This document shows positions 32,145-40,320 of a stretch of 64,000 nucleotides of DNA, piece after piece; positions within the stretch are counted from its first letter, which is position 1, and every line of letters begins with the position of its first letter. Both the position numbers and the translations under genes were made by a program. The DNA is from Flavobacterium sp. K5-23. GTDB taxonomy: Bacteria > Bacteroidota > Bacteroidia > Flavobacteriales > Flavobacteriaceae. The notes below the pieces were generated by a model that saw only the letters and a list, made by a program, of their open reading frames with translations, searched no databases and was not told the DNA's origin. The DNA lies in contig NZ_CP056783.1 in the NCBI RefSeq assembly GCF_023278045.1, positions 806,001 through 870,000 on the forward strand, read 5' to 3'.

Positions 32145-34772
32145 TTATTTTATTTTTGGTGTCAGATAGTCACCAAGATTTTTCTTGATTTGGATTACTT
32201 TATAATTTTCATTAGAAATTACCACAGCAGTTGCTTCGTTTTTATATTTCTTTTCTTCTTTCATTCGCTTAATAATCTTATTCGCGTAGGGTTCGGTTTT
32301 TATACCGTGAATGGTAATGAAACTTTCTTTATCCGTGTAAACATCATAGGAATAGGACAATTCTTTAAACTCATCATCAGCAACATATTTCTTGATTATT
32401 TCCTCTACTGTTTTTGTGGTTTTATCTCCTCTAGCCGAAACCTTGTAAAGAATTTTCCAGTTTTGAGTATCGGTAGTACTGAAATCCATTTGTTCCAGAA
32501 ACGGAATTTGAGTAGCTATAATAACTACTGCGTTTTTCCCTTCGTCAGAGTTTGGATAATTATCCGCAACAAGCTGTAAGGCATTTTTATAGGCATACAA
32601 ACCTTTAAGTTTTCCTATTGCATTTGCTTTAAGCAATTCAAATTTTGACACAATCGCATCTCCTGAATATTGAAGAATCAATTCATCCAGTTTATTTAAA
32701 ACGGTTACATATTCTCCTGCTTTATATAAATTATACCATTTATTGTACTCTGTTTCTGGGGTGTCAGTTATCGAAATTTCCTCTGGATTCGTATTGTTTA
32801 TAAGGTGCGCATAACGAGAATTTGGGAACTGTTCCGTAATTCTGTTTTTCATGGCAATTGCCTTAGATTCATTCGTAATTTGGTATATTTTATACAAATT
32901 ATACAACGTAGGAAGAATCATTTTTCCTTCTGGATTGTTCAATAACAATTGCTCCAGTTTGTTACTGGCCAAGTCGTATTCCTTAAATTTTTCTTTATAG
33001 ATAAAACCAAGTTGGTAGTAGGCATAATTACGTTCTTTAGCGATACTGTCAATTGCCGTTTTCTCCGTAGGAAGTTGCGCTAGATAGAAATCAGCCGTGT
33101 ATTGTTCCACTATTTCTGCAATAGCCTCTTTGTCCTCAGTAATCGCTTTAGTGTCACTTATAGTATCCGTAGCCGTTAAAATGGATGTGCTATTTGCCAA
33201 TCTCCAGTTTCCAGTCATAGGGCGGTTACCCCAATTTTTTTTGAATTCCACTTTTCCATACGCAATCGTGGAAGGATTATAAAAATAAAAAGTAGAAACG
33301 CCTTGACTTCCCGGGCTATCCGAAATTGTAGGAGGTGCCAAAGCTGATTTTCTCATAGGACTCACAGATGCTGGACCGATTGCAGGGTTTGAAGCAGTTG
33401 CGATACTGTTTCTTTCTATATTCTCTTGTATTGTTTTTTGTTTATCCTCAGCAATCTTTTTTATTTCATCGGATTTTTTTAACTTTTCAATATAATTTTC
33501 GAAATAAACAATTCTATCTGCATTTGATAAAGCCACTACATTAATAATACTATCATTTCTTGTTGCAATAGCTTCATATAAAATCACTTCGTCAAGATCT
33601 TTTCTTCTTTTTTGAAAATGAATAAACTCTCTGGATTTAAGATCTAACTTTACTAAAGTACTGTCGTAATATTTAGCCGCAGTGGGATAATCCGCATTTT
33701 TAAAATACATGTTTCCCATATTTCTATAATCTGACGCAATTAAATATTGGTCTGATGTTGCTTTTTTAAGAGAAGAATTGTAAAATTCCAAGGCTTGTTT
33801 TTGTTTATTGTTGTTGTCGTAAAACACCCCCATTTGATAAAACAAGATGTCCAAGAACGGTCTGTTTTCTCTATCGGCAATAAGTTTGTTGTATGTTTTT
33901 AAAAAGGCTGTAGTATCTCCTTTTTGATAATTAAACAATTGTGCTTTTCTCGCATGTGCCTGCATTACATATTTCCTTTCGGATTTTCTGTTCATTGCAA
34001 TAACGGATTCATAGCTGTATACCGCGCTGTCTTTCTTTCCTAATTCTTCATACAACTGACCCAGTATAAAACGGTATCTTGCTCTTTCGGTATTTGAAGT
34101 AGTGAATTTTTCGGCAATTTTTAATTTGGCCACCGCGCTGTCTTTTTCTTCGAGATTTAAAAAAGCTTCCGATAATAAAGCATTCGCATCCGCAAAAACC
34201 TGGTGTTTCACTTTTTTGCTTTTCAACATCAAAGTCATATTTTTCACAACCACAGCATCGTTCCCTAAACGCATATTGGTTTTTTCACGCCATATTTTAG
34301 CTTCGTAAATTTTACTGCTATTAGGGTATTTGTAAAGGATGTAGTTGAAGGCTTCCAGGGCAGGAAGAAACCGTTGGTCGTAATAACGGGATTTTCCAAG
34401 TAATAAATAAGCCTCGTCAATCTGGCTGTTTCTTTCTCTTCCATCAATGTTCATGGAATGTTTCTGGATTGCTTTTGTTGCTTTGGCTTCAGCCAATTCA
34501 AAATCAGCGTTTTTAGATTTTTCTCCAGTAGTAATTTCTTCCTTAATTTGCATTCTTTCGATAGGCAAACGCTTCCAAAAATCATCATGGGATTGTGACT
34601 TAATACCGTCAACACCTTTGACTAATCCAAGCTGTCCGTTGTATAAGATATTATATTTAGTGCTTAAAGCATGTGAATTTCTGGACAAGAAACTGTCCTT
34701 CCTGGTAGAACAAGCTACCAGGAATATTAAAAACAGTACAGAAATTGAATATTTAAATGGGTTGGTTTTCAA
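32145..34772 (-). CDS. sprE: Type IX secretion lipoprotein SprE/PorW
   Basis: 875 residues. The lipobox LVAC gives Cys21. After it comes the family-specific segment STKYNILYNGQLGLVKGV and FWKRLPIERM, then many TPR motifs across most of the protein. SprE (PorW in Porphyromonas) is an outer-membrane or periplasmic lipoprotein needed for type IX secretion and gliding in Flavobacterium; it links parts of the secretion machine. It heads the run sprE-bactofilin-AtpZ. Its presence suggests the organism has a type IX system, whose core genes are elsewhere. Confidence 0.9.
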   Translation of the reverse strand: MKTNPFKYSISVLFLIFLVACSTRKDSFLSRNSHALSTKYNILYNGQLGLVKGVDGIKSQSHDDFWKRLPIERMQIKEEITTGEKSKNADFELAEAKATKAIQKHSMNIDGRERNSQIDEAYLLLGKSRYYDQRFLPALEAFNYILYKYPNSSKIYEAKIWREKTNMRLGNDAVVVKNMTLMLKSKKVKHQVFADANALLSEAFLNLEEKDSAVAKLKIAEKFTTSNTERARYRFILGQLYEELGKKDSAVYSYESVIAMNRKSERKYVMQAHARKAQLFNYQKGDTTAFLKTYNKLIADRENRPFLDILFYQMGVFYDNNNKQKQALEFYNSSLKKATSDQYLIASDYRNMGNMYFKNADYPTAAKYYDSTLVKLDLKSREFIHFQKRRKDLDEVILYEAIATRNDSIINVVALSNADRIVYFENYIEKLKKSDEIKKIAEDKQKTIQENIERNSIATASNPAIGPASVSPMRKSALAPPTISDSPGSQGVSTFYFYNPSTIAYGKVEFKKNWGNRPMTGNWRLANSTSILTATDTISDTKAITEDKEAIAEIVEQYTADFYLAQLPTEKTAIDSIAKERNYAYYQLGFIYKEKFKEYDLASNKLEQLLLNNPEGKMILPTLYNLYKIYQITNESKAIAMKNRITEQFPNSRYAHLINNTNPEEISITDTPETEYNKWYNLYKAGEYVTVLNKLDELILQYSGDAIVSKFELLKANAIGKLKGLYAYKNALQLVADNYPNSDEGKNAVVIIATQIPFLEQMDFSTTDTQNWKILYKVSARGDKTTKTVEEIIKKYVADDEFKELSYSYDVYTDKESFITIHGIKTEPYANKIIKRMKEEKKYKNEATAVVISNENYKVIQIKKNLGDYLTPKIK

Positions 34773-34859
34773 TGGGAAACGGTTTAATCATTAAACTTTC
34801 AAAAATGTTTTTTAGTATAATGACTTGTAAAAATACGTTTCTTTTTGAAATATTGAAAT

Positions 34860-35555
34860 TTAAACGGCGAAAAACATTTCCAGCTCCTGTAGCGTTTCTT
34901 CAGATGTTTGAATGTCTTTTTCTATTTCCCCTTTATTAAGCGCTACAATTCGATCGCAAACTTCAACAGTATGTTGTAAATCATGGCTTGAAACCAAAAC
35001 GGTTACTTCAGGATTTTCAGCCAGTTTTTTGATTATTTTTTTAAGACGGTTTACGGTCGTAGGATCTAAATTAGCAAACGGTTCGTCAAGAATTACAACT
35101 TCCGGATTCCCAATAAGAGTGGCAATAATCCCCACTTTCTTTTGGTTTCCTTTGGATAAATCTCTTAAATACTTTTTGTTTTTCAAGATTTCCCCGTTAA
35201 AAAATTCTTCGTGTTCAGCAAGCAAGGCATCAATGTCAGCTTTGTTTTGACCACGTAAATCTCCAATGAAATAAAAATATTCCTCAGCAGTAAGGTATCC
35301 TATTAAAAAGCTTTCGTCTATAAATGCCGCAGTAAATGGTTTCCAAGCTTCACTGGTGTTTACCTGAATATCATTGTTAGTAATGTTTCCGGTTGTGGGA
35401 CGGATTAAATCCAGTAAAATACTGAAAAAAGTGGTTTTCCCGGCACCGTTATTCCCTACTAATCCAAAACTTTGTCCTTTAGGGATTTCAAGATTATTAA
35501 TATTTAATACTGTGGTTCCGTTATATTTTTTTGAAAGTTGGTTTACTTGTATCAT
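34860..35555 (-). CDS. ABC transporter ATP-binding protein
   Basis: 231 residues, one ATPase domain. Walker A GLVGNNGAGKTT (31-42), signature LSKGNQKK (133-140), Walker B VVILDEP (153-159) and the switch His in SSHDL are all present. The Q-loop reads AFIDESFL, so the usual Gln is not obvious. It should pair with the DUF5687 permease directly upstream (44 bases apart). It is the last gene of the PadR-led cassette. The substrate and direction of transport are unknown. Confidence 0.9.
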   Translation of the reverse strand: MIQVNQLSKKYNGTTVLNINNLEIPKGQSFGLVGNNGAGKTTFFSILLDLIRPTTGNITNNDIQVNTSEAWKPFTAAFIDESFLIGYLTAEEYFYFIGDLRGQNKADIDALLAEHEEFFNGEILKNKKYLRDLSKGNQKKVGIIATLIGNPEVVILDEPFANLDPTTVNRLKKIIKKLAENPEVTVLVSSHDLQHTVEVCDRIVALNKGEIEKDIQTSEETLQELEMFFAV

Positions 35556-35599
35556 AATGTATGTTTTTATATGTTGTGACTACTCGATAGCGGTCAATA

Positions 35600-37084
35600 C
35601 TAATTTTCTTGTTGTTTGAATCCGTTTATAGTTGCATATTTTCTTTGGCTATAGCCAATGGCGATTTTATCCAGAATTAGGTTTCTAAATACTAATCCCA
35701 CAATTCCAAGGCTTGCAATCACAACTATAGCAGTTTCAGCATTTACCAATTTATAAATCCCGTAAAAGATAAGCGCTGGCAATACCATTATAGGCAAACC
35801 TACAATCCACTGAGTTGCACCGGTTCCTTGGTAATTCATAAACGGACTTTTCTCCAGATCAATTCTTTTTTTATTGTAGGAACCCGCAAACAACAACACC
35901 GGAACGTTAACGCCTAAATTATACAACGCACACGCAAAATTTATTGCCACTATATTCCAACCAAAATAAGCATAAGGACTGGTCAATATAGCCAGTACAA
36001 TTACTGAAACCGACATCAAGCCTGCTTTTGAAGCTAGATATTGTTTTATGGGAATGTTTTGCGACATCATCATTCCATAATAATTACTGTCCCAAGAAGG
36101 AACAAACTGTCCGTAATTCAACATAAATACTCCCGTCATTAAAATCCCAACAACAACAAAAAATGCTGGCATCTCTTTATAGTGTGGATTGGTGTAAATC
36201 ATTAGTCCATACGCCAGGAAAATAAAAGAAATCCAAATCGTTGTTTTTGGTCTTTTATTTCTCCAAATCATTTTTATATCCAATGCCAAAAATGGAGCGA
36301 TGTCCCCAAAACGTTTGGTCCAAGATAAATCAGAAGTTGATGCTTCCTGAACCTTAGATTGTAAAGTGTCGTCTAAATAGAAATTGCTTTTTAAATAATT
36401 AAAATTTAATACATACAAACTAACTAAAAGCACAATTAGAACTAAAGCCAATATTGGTTGAAGTACCAAGGTGTCCATAATACTTCCTGAAAGATCACTG
36501 ATTTTAAAAACCTCAAAATAATCCAAACCAAAGAATGCAATTCCTAAAACCACGAAAGGAAGAAAGGCTTTGATATTCTCGGCAAATTTCTTTTTGATTA
36601 AGAAATTGGCATAATTCACTGTTAACGCCAAAACGTACATGGAAACCATCCAAACAATCATATTAAGCGGATTGTGATTCCCCTTAACGATATTAAAAAT
36701 TCCAAAAGGAACAATGACTAACAATGGAAAGATGTTATATACCGAAGTCAAACTTTTTAATAATACAAAGTGTATTACCGCCTTCTTTTTTACGGGGATA
36801 ATCAGTAATGGTTTTATATTCATTACAGGTAAACTTTGCATAAAAAAGCGCAGCACCAGTTCGAAAAACAACCAATAAATCACAAAAGTATTAACTATGG
36901 CCAGTGGTTTTTGGTCTGGAAAATTTTCATCCAGTAAAGGATAAAGCGCAACTCCTACGGCTAGAAAAGCAACCAAAAAATAAACAACCAGAAATCCCAA
37001 AAGTAATTTTAGACCTATGCTTTTCCCTACACTTGCCGAGCGAAAAAAGGCTTTCAATTCTAAATTTATAAAATGCTTGAACAT
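35600..37084 (-). CDS. DUF5687-type ABC permease
   Basis: 494 residues with 10-12 hydrophobic helices. The start MFKHFINLELKAFFRS and the length fit the Bacteroidota family known as DUF5687, seen as the membrane partner of an ABC ATPase. The protein resembles the large ABC-2-like permeases that move antimicrobials or lipids, but that is only analogy. It lies between the two small membrane proteins and the ATPase, all reading in one direction. Confidence 0.8.
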   Translation of the reverse strand: MFKHFINLELKAFFRSASVGKSIGLKLLLGFLVVYFLVAFLAVGVALYPLLDENFPDQKPLAIVNTFVIYWLFFELVLRFFMQSLPVMNIKPLLIIPVKKKAVIHFVLLKSLTSVYNIFPLLVIVPFGIFNIVKGNHNPLNMIVWMVSMYVLALTVNYANFLIKKKFAENIKAFLPFVVLGIAFFGLDYFEVFKISDLSGSIMDTLVLQPILALVLIVLLVSLYVLNFNYLKSNFYLDDTLQSKVQEASTSDLSWTKRFGDIAPFLALDIKMIWRNKRPKTTIWISFIFLAYGLMIYTNPHYKEMPAFFVVVGILMTGVFMLNYGQFVPSWDSNYYGMMMSQNIPIKQYLASKAGLMSVSVIVLAILTSPYAYFGWNIVAINFACALYNLGVNVPVLLFAGSYNKKRIDLEKSPFMNYQGTGATQWIVGLPIMVLPALIFYGIYKLVNAETAIVVIASLGIVGLVFRNLILDKIAIGYSQRKYATINGFKQQEN

Positions 37085-37133
37085 ATAGTTTTGATATTTA
37101 GTTTTACAGTAAGTACGGAAAAGTAAGAAAACG

Positions 37134-37835
37134 TTACGGTTTTTCTAATTTATATTCTGGGTAGGTTTCCAATAGGTACTCAGTAGCTTTAGATGGAATG
37201 ACGCGAAATATGATGTAATTAATTATACTAATAATCACTAAAAAGAAACACATAACAAATAGCCAATACTCATTAGTTAAAAAATACTCGGATTGATTAA
37301 ACAATCTTAAAAATATATGTAACGGTAAAATAATAGCACCTGAAAGACTTCCGTATTGATTAATAATATCTTCTAAAAGCCAGATTTTTTGATTCACTTT
37401 CTTTTTCCTTGCCCTTCTATTTTTGATCATTTCATAAAAGCTATATACAATTATACTAAAATAGAGACTTATAAGTATGTAGGCATTATATTGACTCGCT
37501 TTCAAAATAAAGTACAATGATAAAGTCATTACAATCGTCAATACAATTTTAGGGACACCAAAAAATGTTTTGAAATGCTTCAAGATAATTCTATTGTATT
37601 TTTTGCCTAAAACGCGTTGCCTACTCTCTACCACATCCATAAAACCAAAAACACCAAACTTCTTGAATTCCCTACTCAAGGCTTCGTCAAAACTAAGCTT
37701 AGGGTTTTCCTGCCATTGGGTTTCAATAGCATTGGCAAGGTGATCCACGAGTTCAGTTTGTAAGTCATACCATTCCACATAATGCTGGCGCGTGAAAAGA
37801 TAAAGACGGTCTATTTGTTCTACGGTTAGTTTCAT
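37134..37835 (-). CDS. Four-helix membrane protein with N-terminal EL-DH-A module (paralogue 1)
   Basis: 233 residues. I do not recognise a named family. A soluble N-terminal module of about 65 residues (MKLTVEQIDRLY, then QTELVDHLANAIE and FDEALSREFKKFG) precedes four predicted membrane helices (about 91-112, 114-134, 155-172, 188-208). The module matches that of the next gene upstream (37848-38528): MKLT-EQI, EL-DH-A-IE-Q and a following F-E pattern. In Firmicutes, PadR regulators sit beside HAAS-type membrane proteins with a similar layout, which suggests an analogous signalling or sensing role. Confidence 0.65.
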   Translation of the reverse strand: MKLTVEQIDRLYLFTRQHYVEWYDLQTELVDHLANAIETQWQENPKLSFDEALSREFKKFGVFGFMDVVESRQRVLGKKYNRIILKHFKTFFGVPKIVLTIVMTLSLYFILKASQYNAYILISLYFSIIVYSFYEMIKNRRARKKKVNQKIWLLEDIINQYGSLSGAIILPLHIFLRLFNQSEYFLTNEYWLFVMCFFLVIISIINYIIFRVIPSKATEYLLETYPEYKLEKP

Positions 37836-37847
37836 TTTAAAAATGGA

Positions 37848-38528
37848 TTATACTAATTTATATTTTTTAACTGTTTCAAAGTGTTTCAATACCATCGTGA
37901 TATGATAAAAGGAATAGAAAAACTCAAACCCATATAAAAACCAACTTATAAAATTATGGCCCCAAGAATCATTTACATCAAAACGATGCGTCGATTCACT
38001 GAGAAAATTGGACTGGTAAAAAAACAAAAACACTAGCCAGCTTCTCAACAAAAACAATTTTCCATAAGTAGTTTTTATGGTTGATCTCCTAATTAAAAAT
38101 ACCCCTAAAATTGTGGCCAAAGCAATTAAAAAAAACATCCCTTTTAGCCCTAAATCCAAAGCGTAAAAAAACTTTTCCTGCTTGTTAACAGTAACTATTG
38201 AACCAATTAAAATTCCAAAAATAAGAGCGGAAATAAATATAAACACAACTTGCCTTTTAGTATAAGAAACCATTTTGTTTACAACAGCTTTTGGAGCTTC
38301 AAATAACATTCCTAACCAAGCAGAACTAGATGTTGATTCTAATAATCCTTCCCATTTATTAAAAACGGTTTGAAATATTTCATTAAAGTCAACTTTATTA
38401 ATTTCTATTTGATTTTCAATATCCGAAGCGATATGATCAATCAATTCAAGTTTTACATCCTCATAAAAAACCCCATTGTCTATTAAGTTTTTATCAATGA
38501 ATCGTATTTGTTCAGCGGTTAGTTTCAT
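37848..38528 (-). CDS. Four-helix membrane protein with N-terminal EL-DH-A module (paralogue 2)
   Basis: 226 residues. The N-terminal module (MKLTAEQIRFID, then KLELIDHIASDIENQ and FNEIFQTVFNKWEG) is homologous to that of the gene that follows it. The four helices (about 94-115, 128-147, 156-173, 190-212) are less similar. It starts 9 bases behind padR, so it should be co-transcribed and under PadR control. The function is unknown; a ligand or stress sensor for the ABC pair is one possibility. Confidence 0.65.
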   Translation of the reverse strand: MKLTAEQIRFIDKNLIDNGVFYEDVKLELIDHIASDIENQIEINKVDFNEIFQTVFNKWEGLLESTSSSAWLGMLFEAPKAVVNKMVSYTKRQVVFIFISALIFGILIGSIVTVNKQEKFFYALDLGLKGMFFLIALATILGVFLIRRSTIKTTYGKLFLLRSWLVFLFFYQSNFLSESTHRFDVNDSWGHNFISWFLYGFEFFYSFYHITMVLKHFETVKKYKLV

Positions 38529-38537
38529 CTTAAAAAA

Positions 38538-38879
38538 TTAATATTCTAAATTTGGTTTTGGGTTCACTAAGCTTTGCATGTTTCGAATAAAATCTTCCAG
38601 TTCAGCCAAACGATTTACCGTTTCCTTCTCCCCTGTTTCAGTCAGCTTGTAATATTTGCGCAAGCGATTATCCACTTTTTCAATCTCTACATCGAGCAAA
38701 CCTTCGGCTTCGAGTTTATGTAAAGCAGGATAAAGCGCCCCTTCGGTAATATTGAGTTCCCCTTGGGTAATCCCTTTTACTTTTTGGGTAATTTCATAGC
38801 CATACATCTTTCCGTTTTCCTCCAGTAACTTCATGATGATGGTGTTCAAACTTCCTTTATATAATTGTGAATTTTTCAT
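38538..38879 (-). CDS. PadR-family transcriptional regulator
   Basis: About 113 residues from MKNSQLYKG (cat at 38877-38879). The earlier Met lies in a repeat-derived leader, so I prefer the second. A winged helix-turn-helix follows: GSLNTIIMKLLEENGKMYGYEI, then TEGALYPALHKLEAEGLL as recognition helix and wing. A C-terminal dimerisation helix ends the protein. PadR proteins repress neighbouring genes and release DNA on binding a ligand. It heads the cassette and a candidate operator lies at 38944-38962. Confidence 0.9.
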   Translation of the reverse strand: MKNSQLYKGSLNTIIMKLLEENGKMYGYEITQKVKGITQGELNITEGALYPALHKLEAEGLLDVEIEKVDNRLRKYYKLTETGEKETVNRLAELEDFIRNMQSLVNPKPNLEY

Positions 38880-38885
38880 TGTTTT

Positions 38886-38911
38886 GTCATTGCGAGGCAC
38901 GAAGCAATCTC
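38886..38911. repeat. Interspersed GCGAGGCACGAAGC-type repeat in the padR leader
   Basis: The sequence around CATTGCGAGGCACGAAGCAATC can form a short stem (ATTGC with GCAAT) with a 10-base loop. Similar CATTGCGAGGnACGAAGCAATC sequences are known as interspersed repeats in many Bacteroidota genomes. Here it lies just before the chosen padR start. Confidence 0.45.
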
Positions 38912-38922
38912 ATTTTGAAAAA

Positions 38923-38930
38923 CAAATATA
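38923..38930 (-). promoter_or_regulatory. Putative -7 box for the padR cassette
   Basis: TATATTTG on the minus strand fully matches TAnnTTTG, 43 bases before the padR start. No clear -33 TTG is present. It overlaps the first of two TATACATAA repeats (38928-38936). Confidence 0.4.
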
Positions 38931-38962
38931 CATAAGTTTCTTATACATAACTATCCTATGTA
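38928..38962. promoter_or_regulatory. Candidate PadR operator
   Basis: TACATA (38944-38949) and TATGTA (38957-38962) form an inverted repeat with 7 bases between. A second copy of TATACATAA lies just to the left (38928-38936 and 38943-38951). The site is adjacent to the padR -7 box and lies in the divergent spacer with the ferredoxin reductase gene. PadR sites are often ATGT/ACAT palindromes, so autoregulation is plausible. Confidence 0.45.
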
Positions 38963-39008
38963 TGTAAACTTTCAAACGTTTTGATTTCAAGAAACCTATT
39001 CTGTTTAG

Positions 39009-39016
39009 TATATTTG
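39009..39016 (+). promoter_or_regulatory. Putative -7 box for the ferredoxin reductase gene
   Basis: TATATTTG matches TAnnTTTG and lies 17 bases before the start at 39034. A TTTG at 38980-38983 is 25 bases upstream, longer than the usual 19-21. Confidence 0.4.
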
Positions 39017-39033
39017 CATAAAAAATATAGCTC

Positions 39034-40086
39034 ATGTCATCCTTTTTAAAACTAATCATAAAAGAAGTACGCCGCGAGACTGCTGCTGCAGTATCCATAC
39101 TTTTTAACGTACCGGCTGAATTAAAAGCTGATTATCGTTTTGTTGCTGGTCAATACATCAACATAAAACTAACATTAGACGGAAACGAAATCCGTCGCGC
39201 TTATTCTATTTGTTCTTCTCCTGATAGCGATGAATTACGAATTGCGGTTAAAGTCGTTAAAAACGGAGCTTTTTCGCAATTTGCCAATACAAAACTAAAA
39301 GCTGGTGATGTCCTTGAAGTAGGAAAACCGGAAGGTGGCTTTACATTCGAACCTGAAAATGGCCGACAAAAAAATTATGTTGCATTTGTAGCCGGAAGCG
39401 GAATTACACCTGTGATTTCTATTATTAAATCGGTTTTAAAAAGCGAACCTAAAAGTTCATTTGTACTTGTTTATGGGAACCGTACTCCTGATGAAACGAT
39501 CTTTCATCAAGAATTGCATGACTTACAGTTGAAATATGTAAGTCGCTTTTTTGTTCATTTTGTCTACAGCCAGGCTACAGTAGAAAACGAATTGTTTGGC
39601 CGTATTGATAAATCTACTGTCAACTTTATAATGAACAACAAACACAAAGAATTAGAATTTGATAAATTCTATTTGTGTGGACCTGAAACTATGATTGATC
39701 TGGTTAGTGCTGCTTTAAAAGAAAAAAACGTAAAAGAATCGGCTATTAAATTCGAACTTTTTACTGCTTCTTGTCATGAAAACGTTATATCAGAATCACT
39801 AGAAGGGCATTCGAAAATAACAGTTATGGTAGATGATGATGAAACAACTTTCGAGATGTCTCAAAAACAAACCATACTGGAAGCGGCCTTAAAACAAGGA
39901 CTTGACGCTCCCTATTCTTGCCAAGGCGGAATATGCAGTAGCTGTTTAGCTCGTGTAACTTCAGGAACTGCTGAGATGACTAAAAATTCTATTTTAACAG
40001 ATAAAGAGATTGCCAGCGGATTGATTTTAACTTGTCAAGCGCACCCAACATCAGAGAGTATTTACGTAGATTATGACGACGTATAG
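39034..40086 (+). CDS. Ferredoxin-NADP reductase-like flavoprotein with C-terminal 2Fe-2S domain (PaaE-like)
   Basis: 350 residues, three domains in order. FAD-binding domain: RAYS at 55-58 with the flavin contact. NAD(P)-binding domain: GSGITP at 121-126 and CGPETM near 215-220. Plant-type [2Fe-2S] domain with Cys296, Cys301, Cys304 and Cys334 (CQGGICSSC). The layout is that of PaaE-type reductases, which pass electrons from NAD(P)H to an oxygenase or other acceptor. No oxygenase gene is nearby, so the partner is unknown. It is cytoplasmic, in its own transcription unit ending in the terminator at 40185-40217. Confidence 0.9.
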   Translation: MSSFLKLIIKEVRRETAAAVSILFNVPAELKADYRFVAGQYINIKLTLDGNEIRRAYSICSSPDSDELRIAVKVVKNGAFSQFANTKLKAGDVLEVGKPEGGFTFEPENGRQKNYVAFVAGSGITPVISIIKSVLKSEPKSSFVLVYGNRTPDETIFHQELHDLQLKYVSRFFVHFVYSQATVENELFGRIDKSTVNFIMNNKHKELEFDKFYLCGPETMIDLVSAALKEKNVKESAIKFELFTASCHENVISESLEGHSKITVMVDDDETTFEMSQKQTILEAALKQGLDAPYSCQGGICSSCLARVTSGTAEMTKNSILTDKEIASGLILTCQAHPTSESIYVDYDDV

Positions 40087-40184
40087 GAAAGTATTCCGGT
40101 GGCAGTGTTCAGTTTGACTTGTACTATTGATGAACTTATATTTTGTTAAAAAACAGTACTGTCTCAATGGCAGCGTTCAATTAT

Positions 40185-40217
40185 AAAAAAGAGTTTGCAA
40201 TGTGCAAACTCTTTTTA
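40185..40217. terminator. Bidirectional terminator
   Basis: GAGTTTGCA (40191-40199) pairs with TGCAAACTC (40203-40211) around a 3-base loop, with A run on the left and T run on the right extending the stem. It lies between convergent genes and can serve both strands. Confidence 0.85.
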
Positions 40218-40257
40218 TTTATAACGAAATGTTTTTGATACTTCTTGGGATTTATAA

Positions 40258-40320
40258 AACCATTAAGAAATTTAGAGAAATTAAGGTAAAGCCTAAATGA
40301 AACTTAATTTCTTAATGGTT
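40258..40320. repeat. Inverted repeat reaching into the 3' end of the GT9 gene
   Basis: AACCATTAAGAAATT (40258-40272) is the exact complement of 40306-40320, and the right arm covers the last codons and stop of the glycosyltransferase gene. Inside, AAATTAAG (40278-40285) also pairs with CTTAATTT (40303-40310), so two alternative folds compete. Confidence 0.6.

Noticed and set aside
32124-32579. 151-codon plus-strand frame opposite sprE
   Set aside because: Its Phe- and Ile-rich sequence is the complement of Lys/Asn/Glu-rich sprE codons, a common artefact in AT-rich genes.
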